Positions 1-5,930 of a stretch of 7,372 nucleotides of DNA are shown here, in pieces. How positions within the stretch are numbered: position 1 is the first letter of the stretch; each line of letters starts with the position of its first letter. Below the pieces are notes generated by a model that was not told the DNA's origin, did no database searches, and worked only from the letters and a program-made list of their open reading frames with translations. The position numbers and the translations under genes are program-made. This DNA is from Chloroflexota bacterium (GTDB taxonomy: Bacteria > Chloroflexota > Anaerolineae > Aggregatilineales > UBA2796): the NCBI GenBank assembly GCA_003695215.1, contig RFIM01000099.1, positions 1-7,372 of the forward strand, read 5' to 3'.

Positions 1-612
1 GCGGGCAACAGGCGCGGCACTTTGGTCAACGCGCTCTTGGCGCACTTCCCGCAAGTGGCGGCTGTTGGCGGCGAGAATCGGGCAGGCATTGTCCATCGTT
101 TGGATAAAGATACCTCAGGCGTCATTTTAGTGGCGCTCAGCGAAGCAGCGCGCTTACACTTGATGGCGCAGTTTGCAGCACGATCCGTCCAAAAGCGCTA
201 TTTAGCGTTGGTAGATGGCGCGCCAAACACAGTCGACGGCATCATTAACGCGCCTATCGGGCGCGATCCGACTCAGCGCAAGCGCATGGCGATTGTGCCG
301 ACTAATCGCGGCGGGCGCGAGGCAATCTCGCATTTTCGCATCTTGGAGCGCTTCGCTCAGCATACGCTGCTGGAGGTCTTGCCGCAAACCGGACGCACGC
401 ATCAGATACGCGTGCATTTGGCGTTCATCGGCTGCCCAATCGTGGGCGATTCGGTTTACGGTCGGCGTAAGGCAACTCTCAAATTAGGCAGGCACTTCCT
501 GCATGCTGAATCGCTCAGCTTTCAGAACCTGGTAGGCGCGCGCGTGCGCGTCCAAGCGCCTTTGCCCGCCGAGCTTGAGCGCATCTTAGCTTGGCTGCGC
601 TCTGAGACATGA
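1..612 (+). CDS. rluD: RluD/RluA-family 23S rRNA pseudouridine synthase (5' partial)
   Basis: This enzyme converts specific uridines in large-subunit rRNA to pseudouridine in the cytoplasm. The reading frame is open from base 1, so the N-terminus, including any S4 RNA-binding domain, lies outside the window; 203 residues are visible. The family signature HRLDKDTSG is encoded at 94-120, and its Asp (codon 103-105) aligns with the catalytic aspartate of the RluA/RluD/TruA superfamily. The second conserved block, GRTHQIRVHL, falls at about 391-420 and is followed by GDSVYG at about 448-465. An in-frame TTG at 22 is not a credible start, because the residues before it (AGNRRGT) match the family's usual N-terminal core. 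The Asp-Lys-Asp-Thr signature fits RluD better than RluA, but site specificity cannot be read from the fragment. A new promoter begins within 10 bases of the stop, so the downstream gene is probably transcribed separately. Confidence 0.92.
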   Translation, partial: AGNRRGTLVNALLAHFPQVAAVGGENRAGIVHRLDKDTSGVILVALSEAARLHLMAQFAARSVQKRYLALVDGAPNTVDGIINAPIGRDPTQRKRMAIVPTNRGGREAISHFRILERFAQHTLLEVLPQTGRTHQIRVHLAFIGCPIVGDSVYGRRKATLKLGRHFLHAESLSFQNLVGARVRVQAPLPAELERILAWLRSET

Positions 613-619
613 GTCTGCA

Positions 620-648
620 TTGCGCGGTCTGGCGCAATGCGCTACAAT
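620..648 (+). promoter_or_regulatory. Predicted sigma70-type promoter of the SGNH lipoprotein gene
   Basis: A -35-like TTGCGC at 620-625 is followed by exactly 17 bases and a -10 box TACAAT at 643-648, which matches the TATAAT consensus at five of six positions. Transcription would start near 655. That leaves a leader of about 16 nt before the ATG at 671, with GGAG at 656-659 as a rather distant ribosome-binding site (11-base spacer). The -35 box is weak, so this is a prediction from pattern and position only. Confidence 0.5.
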
Positions 649-670
649 ACTGTTCGGAGCTAGCTCGAGC

Positions 671-1975
671 ATGAGACGCGCCCTTCAAGCTCTTTCGCTA
701 TTGCTGTTGCTGAGCGCGTGCAACAGCGCGCCGCTCAATTTGCCCACACCGACGCCTTTCGAGATCCTGATCCTGCCGCCTGCCCAAACCTTTGTGCCCA
801 CGCCAACGCCAAGCCTGACGCCAACAGCCACCGCCACAGCGACCATCACGCCGACGCCTTCCCAAACGCTGTTGCCTAGCGAGACGCCGCTACCTTCGCC
901 CGTCTTGCCATCCATGACGCCGCTGCCTGTGGCTGCCATTGGCGGCGCTATTGAGTCGCGCATTTGCGATACCTGCCAGCCTTATTTGCGCGAATCACCT
1001 GGCACTGCTGGCAGAATTTTGGGCAGGCTCGACCAAACAGTGACTTTTCAGGCCGTCGGGCGCAGCGCCGATAGCACTTGGCTGCAGGTCAACCTGACCA
1101 ACGACCCGCGTCGGCGCTTCGGCTGGGTTTTCCGCGACCTGACGGCGCTGCGCGATGCAGATGTCTCCATGCTGCCTGTGACAGGCGAGGTTGTGGATGC
1201 TACGCCTGCGCCGCTCAGCATTGCCAGCAACAGCGGCTTGATCAGCGGCGTGAGCGCCACAGCGCGCCAGATATTCTTGCGCGGGCAGGCGCTCGGCAAT
1301 CGTGCGCATGTCTTCACCCGAGTCGGCGATAGCATCACAGCCTCGCCCTATTTTCTGACGCCGCTCAGCAGCGGCAACTACGATCTAGGCGCCTACCAGA
1401 ATGAGTTGTGGGATACGCTGCGCTTTTCCAGCTCGTTTGGCGATGCTTCGCTAGCGGCAGGCAACGGCTGGGGCGCTGATCGCATCTTGCAAAACGGCTT
1501 CAACGCGCCTGAGGTCTGCGGTGACGAGCCGCCTCTAGTTTGCGAGTACCGCATCCGCAAGCCTGCTGTGGCGCTGATCATGATCGGCACGAACGACTCC
1601 GGCGGCGTCGATCCTGCCGTCTACGAGCGCAACCTGAGCCGCATTGTGGAAATCTCGATTGAGATGGGCGTGATTCCCGTGCTCAGCACCATTCCGCCTA
1701 AGCTAAATGACGCTTGGAATGGCGAGCGCGCCCTTCAATGGAATCGGATCATCAAGAATGTGGCGCAGCGCTATGATGTGCCGCTGATGGACTACTGGCT
1801 TGCGCTGCAGAACGCGCCCAATTATGGCCTCAGCGAAGATGGCATTCATCCTTCAGCGCCGCCTGATGGCAACACAGCGCGCTTCACGCCTGAAGGCTTG
1901 CGCTATGGCTACACCATCCGCAACTTGGTCGCCTTGCAGGCGCTAGACGCGCTGCGCCGCTACGTTTTGTACTGA
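671..1975 (+). CDS. Lipoprotein with Thr/Pro linker, SH3-like domain and SGNH/GDSL hydrolase domain
   Basis: This is a predicted exported, lipid-anchored hydrolase of 434 residues. The ATG at 671 is chosen because it starts directly with a signal peptide: MRRA, a hydrophobic run, then the lipobox LSAC with the lipidated Cys at 17. A longer reading from 620 would bury that peptide. Residues 24-86 form a linker rich in Thr and Pro (repeated TPTP, TATATA), a style common in Chloroflexota surface proteins. Residues about 94-162 look like a bacterial SH3-like (SH3b) domain, with LRESPGTAGRILGRL and a GWV near 151. Residues about 202-434 are an SGNH hydrolase: VGDS with nucleophile Ser221, GTND at 306-309 with the oxyanion-hole Asn308, and DGIHP with Asp390 and His393. 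SGNH enzymes are usually esterases, lipases or carbohydrate deacetylases; the substrate here is unknown. The SH3-like part suggests attachment to cell-wall or other surface polymer, which is inference. It is transcribed alone and ends just before a hairpin terminator. Confidence 0.9.
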   Translation: MRRALQALSLLLLLSACNSAPLNLPTPTPFEILILPPAQTFVPTPTPSLTPTATATATITPTPSQTLLPSETPLPSPVLPSMTPLPVAAIGGAIESRICDTCQPYLRESPGTAGRILGRLDQTVTFQAVGRSADSTWLQVNLTNDPRRRFGWVFRDLTALRDADVSMLPVTGEVVDATPAPLSIASNSGLISGVSATARQIFLRGQALGNRAHVFTRVGDSITASPYFLTPLSSGNYDLGAYQNELWDTLRFSSSFGDASLAAGNGWGADRILQNGFNAPEVCGDEPPLVCEYRIRKPAVALIMIGTNDSGGVDPAVYERNLSRIVEISIEMGVIPVLSTIPPKLNDAWNGERALQWNRIIKNVAQRYDVPLMDYWLALQNAPNYGLSEDGIHPSAPPDGNTARFTPEGLRYGYTIRNLVALQALDALRRYVLY

Positions 1976-1978
1976 AAA

Positions 1979-2010
1979 GGGCACAGCCTTCCTGTGTGGA
2001 AGGCTGTGGC
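1979..2010 (-). terminator. Hairpin terminator between convergent genes
   Basis: A perfect 10-bp inverted repeat (CACAGCCTTC at 1982-1991, GAAGGCTGTG at 1999-2008) encloses a 7-base loop. A C-C mismatch followed by two more G-C pairs can lengthen the stem. Read on the minus strand the stem runs into CCCTTTTC, so it best fits an intrinsic terminator for the RRM gene, whose stop lies 28 bases away. Read on the plus strand, 4 bases after the lipoprotein's stop, it has no immediate U tract; TTTT comes only at 2034-2037. It may still act as a bidirectional barrier. Confidence 0.75.
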
Positions 2011-2035
2011 CGCTCGAATTGGCTAGGTAGCTCTT

Positions 2036-2374
2036 TTAGAAGCGATTGCGACGCATGCTGCTGCGGTCGCTGCTGCGGTCGCTGCCGCGGCTGGTACGCC
2101 CGCCCGAGCCGAAATCGCTGCGCTCAGTGCGCGGACGCGCCTCATTGACGGTCAGCTTGCGATTCTGGAAGACGAAACCATCAAAGCGCTTGATCGCCTC
2201 GCGCCCGCCTTCATCGGTCGCCATTTCTACGAAGCCGAAGCCACGCGAGCGGCCCGTCTCCCGATCCATGATGATCGCAACATCCACGACTTCGCCCGCC
2301 TCCGCGAAAAGCGCACGAACGTTCTCTGGTGTGGACTCGTAGGACAAATTGCCCACATACAACTTCTTAGCCAT
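2036..2374 (-). CDS. Small RRM-domain RNA-binding protein
   Basis: This is a 112-residue protein consisting of one RNA recognition motif and a short basic tail, expected to bind single-stranded RNA in the cytoplasm. RNP2 is LYVGNL at residues 5-10 and RNP1 is RGFGFVEM at 44-51, both with the aromatic residues that stack on RNA. From about residue 82 the tail is rich in Gly, Ser, Arg and Asp (DRSS twice), like the Gly/Arg-rich tails of cyanobacterial Rbp proteins and plant glycine-rich RNA-binding proteins. The start at 2374 (MAKKLYVGNL) is supported by AGGAG at 2385-2389 and by the family's usual N-terminus; an upstream in-frame TTG at 2473 has no such support. In cyanobacteria related genes are cold-induced through long leaders. 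The predicted leader here is also long, but induction is not shown by the sequence. It is monocistronic and divergent from nadK. Confidence 0.93.
   Translation of the reverse strand: MAKKLYVGNLSYESTPENVRALFAEAGEVVDVAIIMDRETGRSRGFGFVEMATDEGGREAIKRFDGFVFQNRKLTVNEARPRTERSDFGSGGRTSRGSDRSSDRSSMRRNRF
2057..2092 (-). repeat. Tandem 12-base repeat encoding DRSS in the RRM protein tail
   Basis: On the plus strand the 12-mer GCTGCTGCGGTC occurs twice head to tail (2057-2068 and 2069-2080), and a degenerate third unit follows at 2081-2092. Read as the gene's sense strand, each full unit encodes Asp-Arg-Ser-Ser. The repeat keeps frame, so slippage would lengthen or shorten the basic tail without breaking the protein. 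Confidence 0.8.
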
Positions 2375-2571
2375 CTGGCTATTTCTCCTGGCTGACAAAA
2401 CTGACAAGGCGATAGAGCTACGGACGGACGAGCATTCTGACAACACAGCGCAGCTGACTTCTAGCGTGGGCAACTTGTGCAGAGTGAGGCCCTGAACAAA
2501 TTCACCTATCTCACGGGAAAACGCGGATGCTCTGAGTGTGGACGTGCTGTTCTCGCTCTGTAAACTCTATC
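2375..2571 (-). promoter_or_regulatory. Predicted long 5' leader of the RRM gene
   Basis: From the predicted start of transcription near 2571 to the ATG at 2374 lies about 197 nt with no convincing coding sequence. The leader ends in AGGAG (2385-2389) with a 10-base spacer to the start codon. Three copies of TTGTCAG lie in its last 70 bases. No known riboswitch was recognised. A weaker promoter-like pair (TTGTCA near 2438-2443 and a poor -10 box) could give a shorter transcript, so the leader length depends on which promoter is used. Confidence 0.4.
2392..2443 (-). repeat. Three direct copies of TTGTCAG in the RRM leader
   Basis: On the plus strand CTGACAA occurs at 2392-2398, 2401-2407 and 2437-2443, which is TTGTCAG in the RRM-gene sense. 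The two copies nearest the gene are 9 bases apart and end just upstream of the AGGAG ribosome-binding site. One inverted copy lies at 2633-2639, close to the nadK promoter. The spacing and position suggest a protein- or RNA-binding site, but 7-base repeats can arise by chance. Confidence 0.45.
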
Positions 2572-2577
2572 GTTGTA

Positions 2578-2606
2578 AGCATAACACACTTGCGGCGCCT
2601 TGTAAA
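2578..2606 (-). promoter_or_regulatory. Predicted sigma70-type promoter of the RRM gene
   Basis: In the minus-strand direction, TTTACA (2601-2606; five of six matches to TTGACA) is followed by 17 bases and TATGCT (2578-2583; four of six matches to TATAAT). The spacing is optimal and transcription would start near 2571. It faces away from the nadK promoter, with the two -35 boxes about 35 bases apart. Confidence 0.5.
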
Positions 2607-2641
2607 CGGTCAACTTCGCTTTTCAAGCCTGTTTGTCAGAC

Positions 2642-2670
2642 TTGCCAATAGCGAACAGATGTACTATGAT
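2642..2670 (+). promoter_or_regulatory. Predicted sigma70-type promoter of the nadK operon
   Basis: TTGCCA at 2642-2647 and TATGAT at 2665-2670 each match the sigma70 consensus at five of six positions and are 17 bases apart. Transcription would start near 2677, giving a leader of about 64 nt before the NAD kinase ATG. A perfect TATAAT at 2700-2705 lies closer to the gene but lacks a recognisable -35 box at the right distance, so it is kept only as an alternative. A small 5-bp hairpin (GAAGC 2707-2711, GCTTC 2717-2721) precedes the ribosome-binding site. Confidence 0.6.
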
Positions 2671-2740
2671 TAGAGCGGCAAAGCAAAGGGCGCTTGCGCT
2701 ATAATCGAAGCGACAAGCTTCACCTGCCAAGGAGTCCAGC

Positions 2741-3613
2741 ATGTTTCAGCGCGTCGGCATCTTAGGGCATCCGCTACGCCCAGCCACAGGCGAGCTGTGT
2801 AGTGCCGTTGCCAACAGCTTGAATGCGCGCAGCGTCTCGACATGGTGCCAGCCAGTCTGGAATGCGGCTTCAGTGCGCCCGCTGGTCGCGCAGTCGGACT
2901 TGGTGATCGCCATTGGCGGCGATGGCAGTATGTTGCGCGCAGCGCGCGTCTGCGCTGAATTCAAGGTGCCTGTCTTCGGCATCAACGTAGGCCATGTCGG
3001 CTTTTTGACTGAGGCAGGCTTGCACGAATGGGATATCTTGCTGGGCGACTTGCTGAACGGACACTTCTGGATCGAAGAGCGGATGATGATTCATGCTGAG
3101 GCATGGCATGAGAACAGGTGCATTGCGCAGGGCGACGCGCTCAACGATGTGGTCATCAGCCGCGGCGCCGTTGCCAAAAGTATCCTGCTGGACGCCTTCA
3201 TCGATGGCGATTGGACGACTCAGTACAACGCTGATGGCTTGATCGTTGCCACGCCGACAGGCTCAACAGCCTACGCCTTGGCCGTTGGCGGGCCGATCTT
3301 GCCACCGACGCTGAAGAACATCCTTGTGGTGCCTGTAGCGCCACACCTGACGCTCGACCGATCGATTGTGCTAGCCGAAGGCGCGACCATCCAAGTGGTT
3401 GTCTCAGAGCGCACTAGCACTGAAGTCACGTTGACGCTCGATGGCGAGAGCCTGTGCAGCCTTGTGCCAAACGACTCGGTGAAAGTCTATGCCAGTCAGC
3501 ATGTCAGCCGTTTTGTGCGCCTGCGCGAGCGCAACTATTTCTACCGCTCGCTCTTAGATCGCATGGAGCCGCGCCTTTCGCCGCGCCGCTCTGCGCAGGA
3601 GAGAGGACTGTGA
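2741..3613 (+). CDS. nadK: NAD kinase
   Basis: This enzyme phosphorylates NAD+ to NADP+ with ATP or polyphosphate in the cytoplasm and is the only route to NADP in most bacteria. The protein has 290 residues, normal for the family. The GGDGS motif is at 59-63, with the catalytic/nucleotide-binding Asp61. GINVGHVGFLT follows at 80-90 and ALNDVVI at 133-139, where many homologues carry NE rather than ND. Next come NADGLIVATPTGSTAYAL at 163-180, GGPI at 183-186 and LDGE at 233-236. The C-terminus carries a short basic tail beyond the usual FYRSLL ending. The ATG at 2741 has AAGGAG at 2729-2734, 6 bases upstream. It is the first gene of a four-gene operon, and its stop overlaps the next start by 4 bases. 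Identity is secure. Confidence 0.97.
   Translation: MFQRVGILGHPLRPATGELCSAVANSLNARSVSTWCQPVWNAASVRPLVAQSDLVIAIGGDGSMLRAARVCAEFKVPVFGINVGHVGFLTEAGLHEWDILLGDLLNGHFWIEERMMIHAEAWHENRCIAQGDALNDVVISRGAVAKSILLDAFIDGDWTTQYNADGLIVATPTGSTAYALAVGGPILPPTLKNILVVPVAPHLTLDRSIVLAEGATIQVVVSERTSTEVTLTLDGESLCSLVPNDSVKVYASQHVSRFVRLRERNYFYRSLLDRMEPRLSPRRSAQERGL
3597..3601 (+). promoter_or_regulatory. Ribosome-binding site that fixes the GTG start at 3610
   Basis: AGGAG lies 8 bases upstream of the GTG at 3610 and inside the 3' end of nadK. It favours this start over any upstream in-frame codon, all of which would run far into the NAD kinase gene in another frame. Confidence 0.7.
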
Positions 3614-4176
3614 GAGAATCGGCGCCGAACCACGCGCCTGTGGAGGAGAAAACCTACTGCGCCGTGCATACCGATATCGAGACGGCGCTGCGTTGTAACC
3701 GCTGTGGGCGCTACATGTGCCCGCGTTGTGCCGTGCGCACTGAAGTCGGCTATCGCTGCCGCGAGTGCGTCTACGCCCACCAGGGCAAATTCTACAAGGC
3801 GACGCTGTGCCAGCAGATTGTGGCTGTGGCGGTCGTTTTTGCGCTCAGCCTTGTGGCAGGTTTCATCGTGCCGCGCCTATTTCTGCTCGGCGCGCTCTTT
3901 CTTTCGCTGCCTGCAGGCGCTGCCATTGGCGAGCTAGCTTGGCGCGCTGCCTTGCGCCAACGCGGGCGCTACGTGCCGCAATTGGCTGTTGTGGCTGTGC
4001 TGTTGGCGGCGCTGATCGCCAATTTCGGCACGCTCAGCGAGGTGCTGCGCTTGATCGCTTTGGCGGATCGCCTGCCGCACGGCGTGGACATTGGCGCGAT
4101 CGCTTTTCAGCAGCTGACGCCTATCGCGCTCTACGCAGGCTTGTGCGCCTTGGCAGTCTATGGCAGGTTAAGCTGA
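3610..4176 (+). CDS. B-box-type zinc-finger membrane protein of unknown function
   Basis: A 188-residue protein starts at GTG 3610, overlapping the nadK stop in GTGA. Residues 17-53 hold a compact set of metal ligands: Cys17, His20, Cys29, Cys32, Cys37, Cys40, Cys50 and Cys53. The order C-x2-H, C-x2-C, C-x2-C, C-x2-C resembles B-box-type zinc fingers. In bacteria such fingers are often fused to membrane domains, including rhomboid proteases. Four hydrophobic segments follow, at about 68-87, 90-111, 122-139 and 164-184, so the finger should sit at one membrane face. No rhomboid GxSx/His pair is visible, and the membrane part is too short for a full rhomboid. The stop is 8 bases before the recN start, so translation of the two is probably linked. 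A role as a membrane-tethered adaptor is possible but unsupported by sequence alone. A plain RING or ribbon-type finger is the alternative reading. Confidence 0.88.
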   Translation: MRESAPNHAPVEEKTYCAVHTDIETALRCNRCGRYMCPRCAVRTEVGYRCRECVYAHQGKFYKATLCQQIVAVAVVFALSLVAGFIVPRLFLLGALFLSLPAGAAIGELAWRAALRQRGRYVPQLAVVAVLLAALIANFGTLSEVLRLIALADRLPHGVDIGAIAFQQLTPIALYAGLCALAVYGRLS

Positions 4177-4184
4177 GGAATCCT

Positions 4185-5930
4185 ATGCTGAGTGAGCTTC
4201 GCATCACGGACTTCGCGATCATCGATCACCTTGAAGTGCAATTCGCCGCAGGCTTCAACGTGATCACAGGCGAGACAGGCGCCGGCAAGTCTATCATCAT
4301 CGACGCCGTGGATTTAGTGCTAGGCGGGCGCGCCGACTCGGACTTTATACGCGCTGGCAGCGAGCGCGCCATTGTGGAAGCCGTCTTCAAGCTCTCAGCG
4401 GACTTGCAAGCGGCGCTTATGCCGCTGCTGAATGCCGAGCACATCGAGCTGAGCGGCGATGAGCTGACCTTGACGCGCGAATTGCGCGCCAACGGCCGCA
4501 ACATTTGCCGCATCAATGGCAGCACGGTCAGCCTGCAGTTTCATCGCGAGATCGGGCAGCGCTTGGTGGATATTCACGGACAAGGCGAACACTTGAGTTT
4601 GCTACGCACACCTGAGCATCTGTACTTGCTCGATCGCTATGCCAGCTTGGAAGTCTCGCGCGCGCAACTGGCTGAGTTGGTCGGCCAGCTATCGGCCTTG
4701 CGCGCCGAGATTGCGCATTTGCAGCAGGATGAAGCGGCGTTGGCGCGCCGAATCGATATGCTCAACTACCAGCTGGAGGAAATTCGGGCTGTGGCGCCGC
4801 GCCCTGAGGAAGAAGCCGCCTTGCGCGCCGAATCGGAGCGGCTGGCCAATGCCGAGCAGATCGCGGCGCTGAGCGCGGAAGCGTCACGCCTGCTGGATAG
4901 CGACGACGACGTCCCGAGCGCGCTCAGCCTGCTCAATCAGATCGCGGCGCTGCTGCACAAGTTGGCGCGTCTCGATCCGCGCATGGCTGAACACGCGGCC
5001 AGTGCGGAAAGCGCTGTAGCGCAAGTCGAGGATATCGCGCGCGCGCTCAGCCATTACATTGAGAACATCGAGCACAATCCGAATCGGCTTTACGAAGTTG
5101 AAGAGCGGCTAGACGCGCTCAATCGCCTGAAGCGCAAGTATGGCGGCAGCCTTGAGGCCGTTCTGGCTTTTGCAGCGCGCTGCGAGGCCGAGCTGCAGCA
5201 CATCACGCACAGCGAGGCGCGCCTTGCGCAGCTTCAGGCTGAGGAAGAGGCGCTGCTGCACAAGATTGGCGAACGCGCCGCACAGATCAGCGCGGCACGC
5301 CGCCAAGCCGCTGAAAAACTGAGCGCTAGTGTGGTGCGTGAGCTAGCTGAGCTGCGCATGGACGGCGCGCGCTTCGAAGTCAGCCTGAGGCAAGAAGACG
5401 ATCCGAACGGCTGCTTCGTTGGCGAGCGGCGCCTGAAATTTGATGCGACAGGCATTGATACGGTCGAATTCCTGCTGGCTGCCAATCGTGGCGAGCCGCT
5501 GCGACCTTTGGCGAAGGTAGCTAGCGGCGGCGAGACGGCGCGCATCATGTTGGCGCTCAAGACGGTTCTCTCACGCGCTGATCACACGCCGACGCTGATC
5601 TTCGACGAGATCGATCAAGGCATCGGCGGACGAGTTGGCAGCGTGGTCGGTCAGAAGCTGTGGAAGCTCTCAGAAGGGCATCAGGTGCTGTGCGTGACGC
5701 ACTTGGCGCATATTGCAGGCTTCGCCGATAAGCATTTTCGCGTCAGCAAGCGCCACAATGGCGAGCGCACTATCGCTCTGATCGCCGAGTTAAACGACCG
5801 CGCGCGTGTGGATGAGATCGCTGAGATGCTCGGCGCCGAGACGCTCAGCGCCAGGCAGAGCGCGCACGATATCCTGGTCTTGGCGCGCAACATCAAGGAA
5901 GGCAAAAGCGTGCAGGAGAGCCTACTGTGA
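4185..5930 (+). CDS. recN: DNA repair protein RecN (SMC-like ATPase)
   Basis: RecN is a cytoplasmic SMC-family ATPase that gathers and holds DNA at double-strand breaks for RecA-dependent repair. The protein has 581 residues, close to E. coli and Bacillus RecN. The N-terminal half-domain contains Walker A GETGAGKS at 29-36 and, further on, the RecN-typical LVDIHGQGEH. Residues about 150-370 are charged, Ala/Leu/Glu-rich and coiled-coil-like, shorter than in true SMC proteins. The C-terminal half-domain contains the ABC signature ASGGE at 446-450, Walker B LIFDEID at 471-477 with Asp474 and Glu475, and His506 in CVTHLAH. The ATG at 4185 is chosen because MLSELRITDFAI is the family N-terminus and GAGGA (4175-4179) precedes it; the frame is open upstream but that part reads through the zinc-finger gene. 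No SOS box was seen, so expression appears tied to the operon promoter. Confidence 0.97.
   Translation: MLSELRITDFAIIDHLEVQFAAGFNVITGETGAGKSIIIDAVDLVLGGRADSDFIRAGSERAIVEAVFKLSADLQAALMPLLNAEHIELSGDELTLTRELRANGRNICRINGSTVSLQFHREIGQRLVDIHGQGEHLSLLRTPEHLYLLDRYASLEVSRAQLAELVGQLSALRAEIAHLQQDEAALARRIDMLNYQLEEIRAVAPRPEEEAALRAESERLANAEQIAALSAEASRLLDSDDDVPSALSLLNQIAALLHKLARLDPRMAEHAASAESAVAQVEDIARALSHYIENIEHNPNRLYEVEERLDALNRLKRKYGGSLEAVLAFAARCEAELQHITHSEARLAQLQAEEEALLHKIGERAAQISAARRQAAEKLSASVVRELAELRMDGARFEVSLRQEDDPNGCFVGERRLKFDATGIDTVEFLLAANRGEPLRPLAKVASGGETARIMLALKTVLSRADHTPTLIFDEIDQGIGGRVGSVVGQKLWKLSEGHQVLCVTHLAHIAGFADKHFRVSKRHNGERTIALIAELNDRARVDEIAEMLGAETLSARQSAHDILVLARNIKEGKSVQESLL
5914..5918 (+). 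promoter_or_regulatory. Ribosome-binding site that fixes the aroB GTG start
   Basis: AGGAG, 8 bases upstream of the GTG at 5927, lies within the last codons of recN. The same arrangement (AGGAG, 8 bases, GTGA overlap) is used at the nadK/zinc-finger junction. Confidence 0.7.

Noticed and set aside
620..670. Extended reading of the lipoprotein gene starting at 620
   Set aside because: It would add 17 residues before a clear signal peptide and overlaps the predicted promoter; the ATG at 671 gives a normal lipoprotein N-terminus.
1078..1338. Overlapping open frames on both strands inside the lipoprotein gene
   Set aside because: They show Arg/Ala-rich shadow composition, lack domains, and sit opposite a well-supported coding frame.
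2375..2473. Upstream TTG start (2473) adding 33 residues to the RRM protein
   Set aside because: The added residues do not resemble an RRM N-terminus, no good ribosome-binding site was seen, and AGGAG at 2385-2389 serves the ATG at 2374.
2700..2705. Perfect TATAAT as the main nadK promoter
   Set aside because: No -35 box at 16-18 bases upstream; the pair at 2642-2670 fits better. It could still add a weak second start.
4096..4103. GCGATCGC (the cyanobacterial HIP1 octamer)
   Set aside because: I noticed only this one clear copy, which is not unusual at this GC content and does not support a cyanobacterial source.
3765..4184. N-terminal extension of RecN by 140 residues
   Set aside because: The extension is the zinc-finger gene read in another frame and is rich in Arg, Ala and Cys with no domain; RecN begins naturally at 4185.
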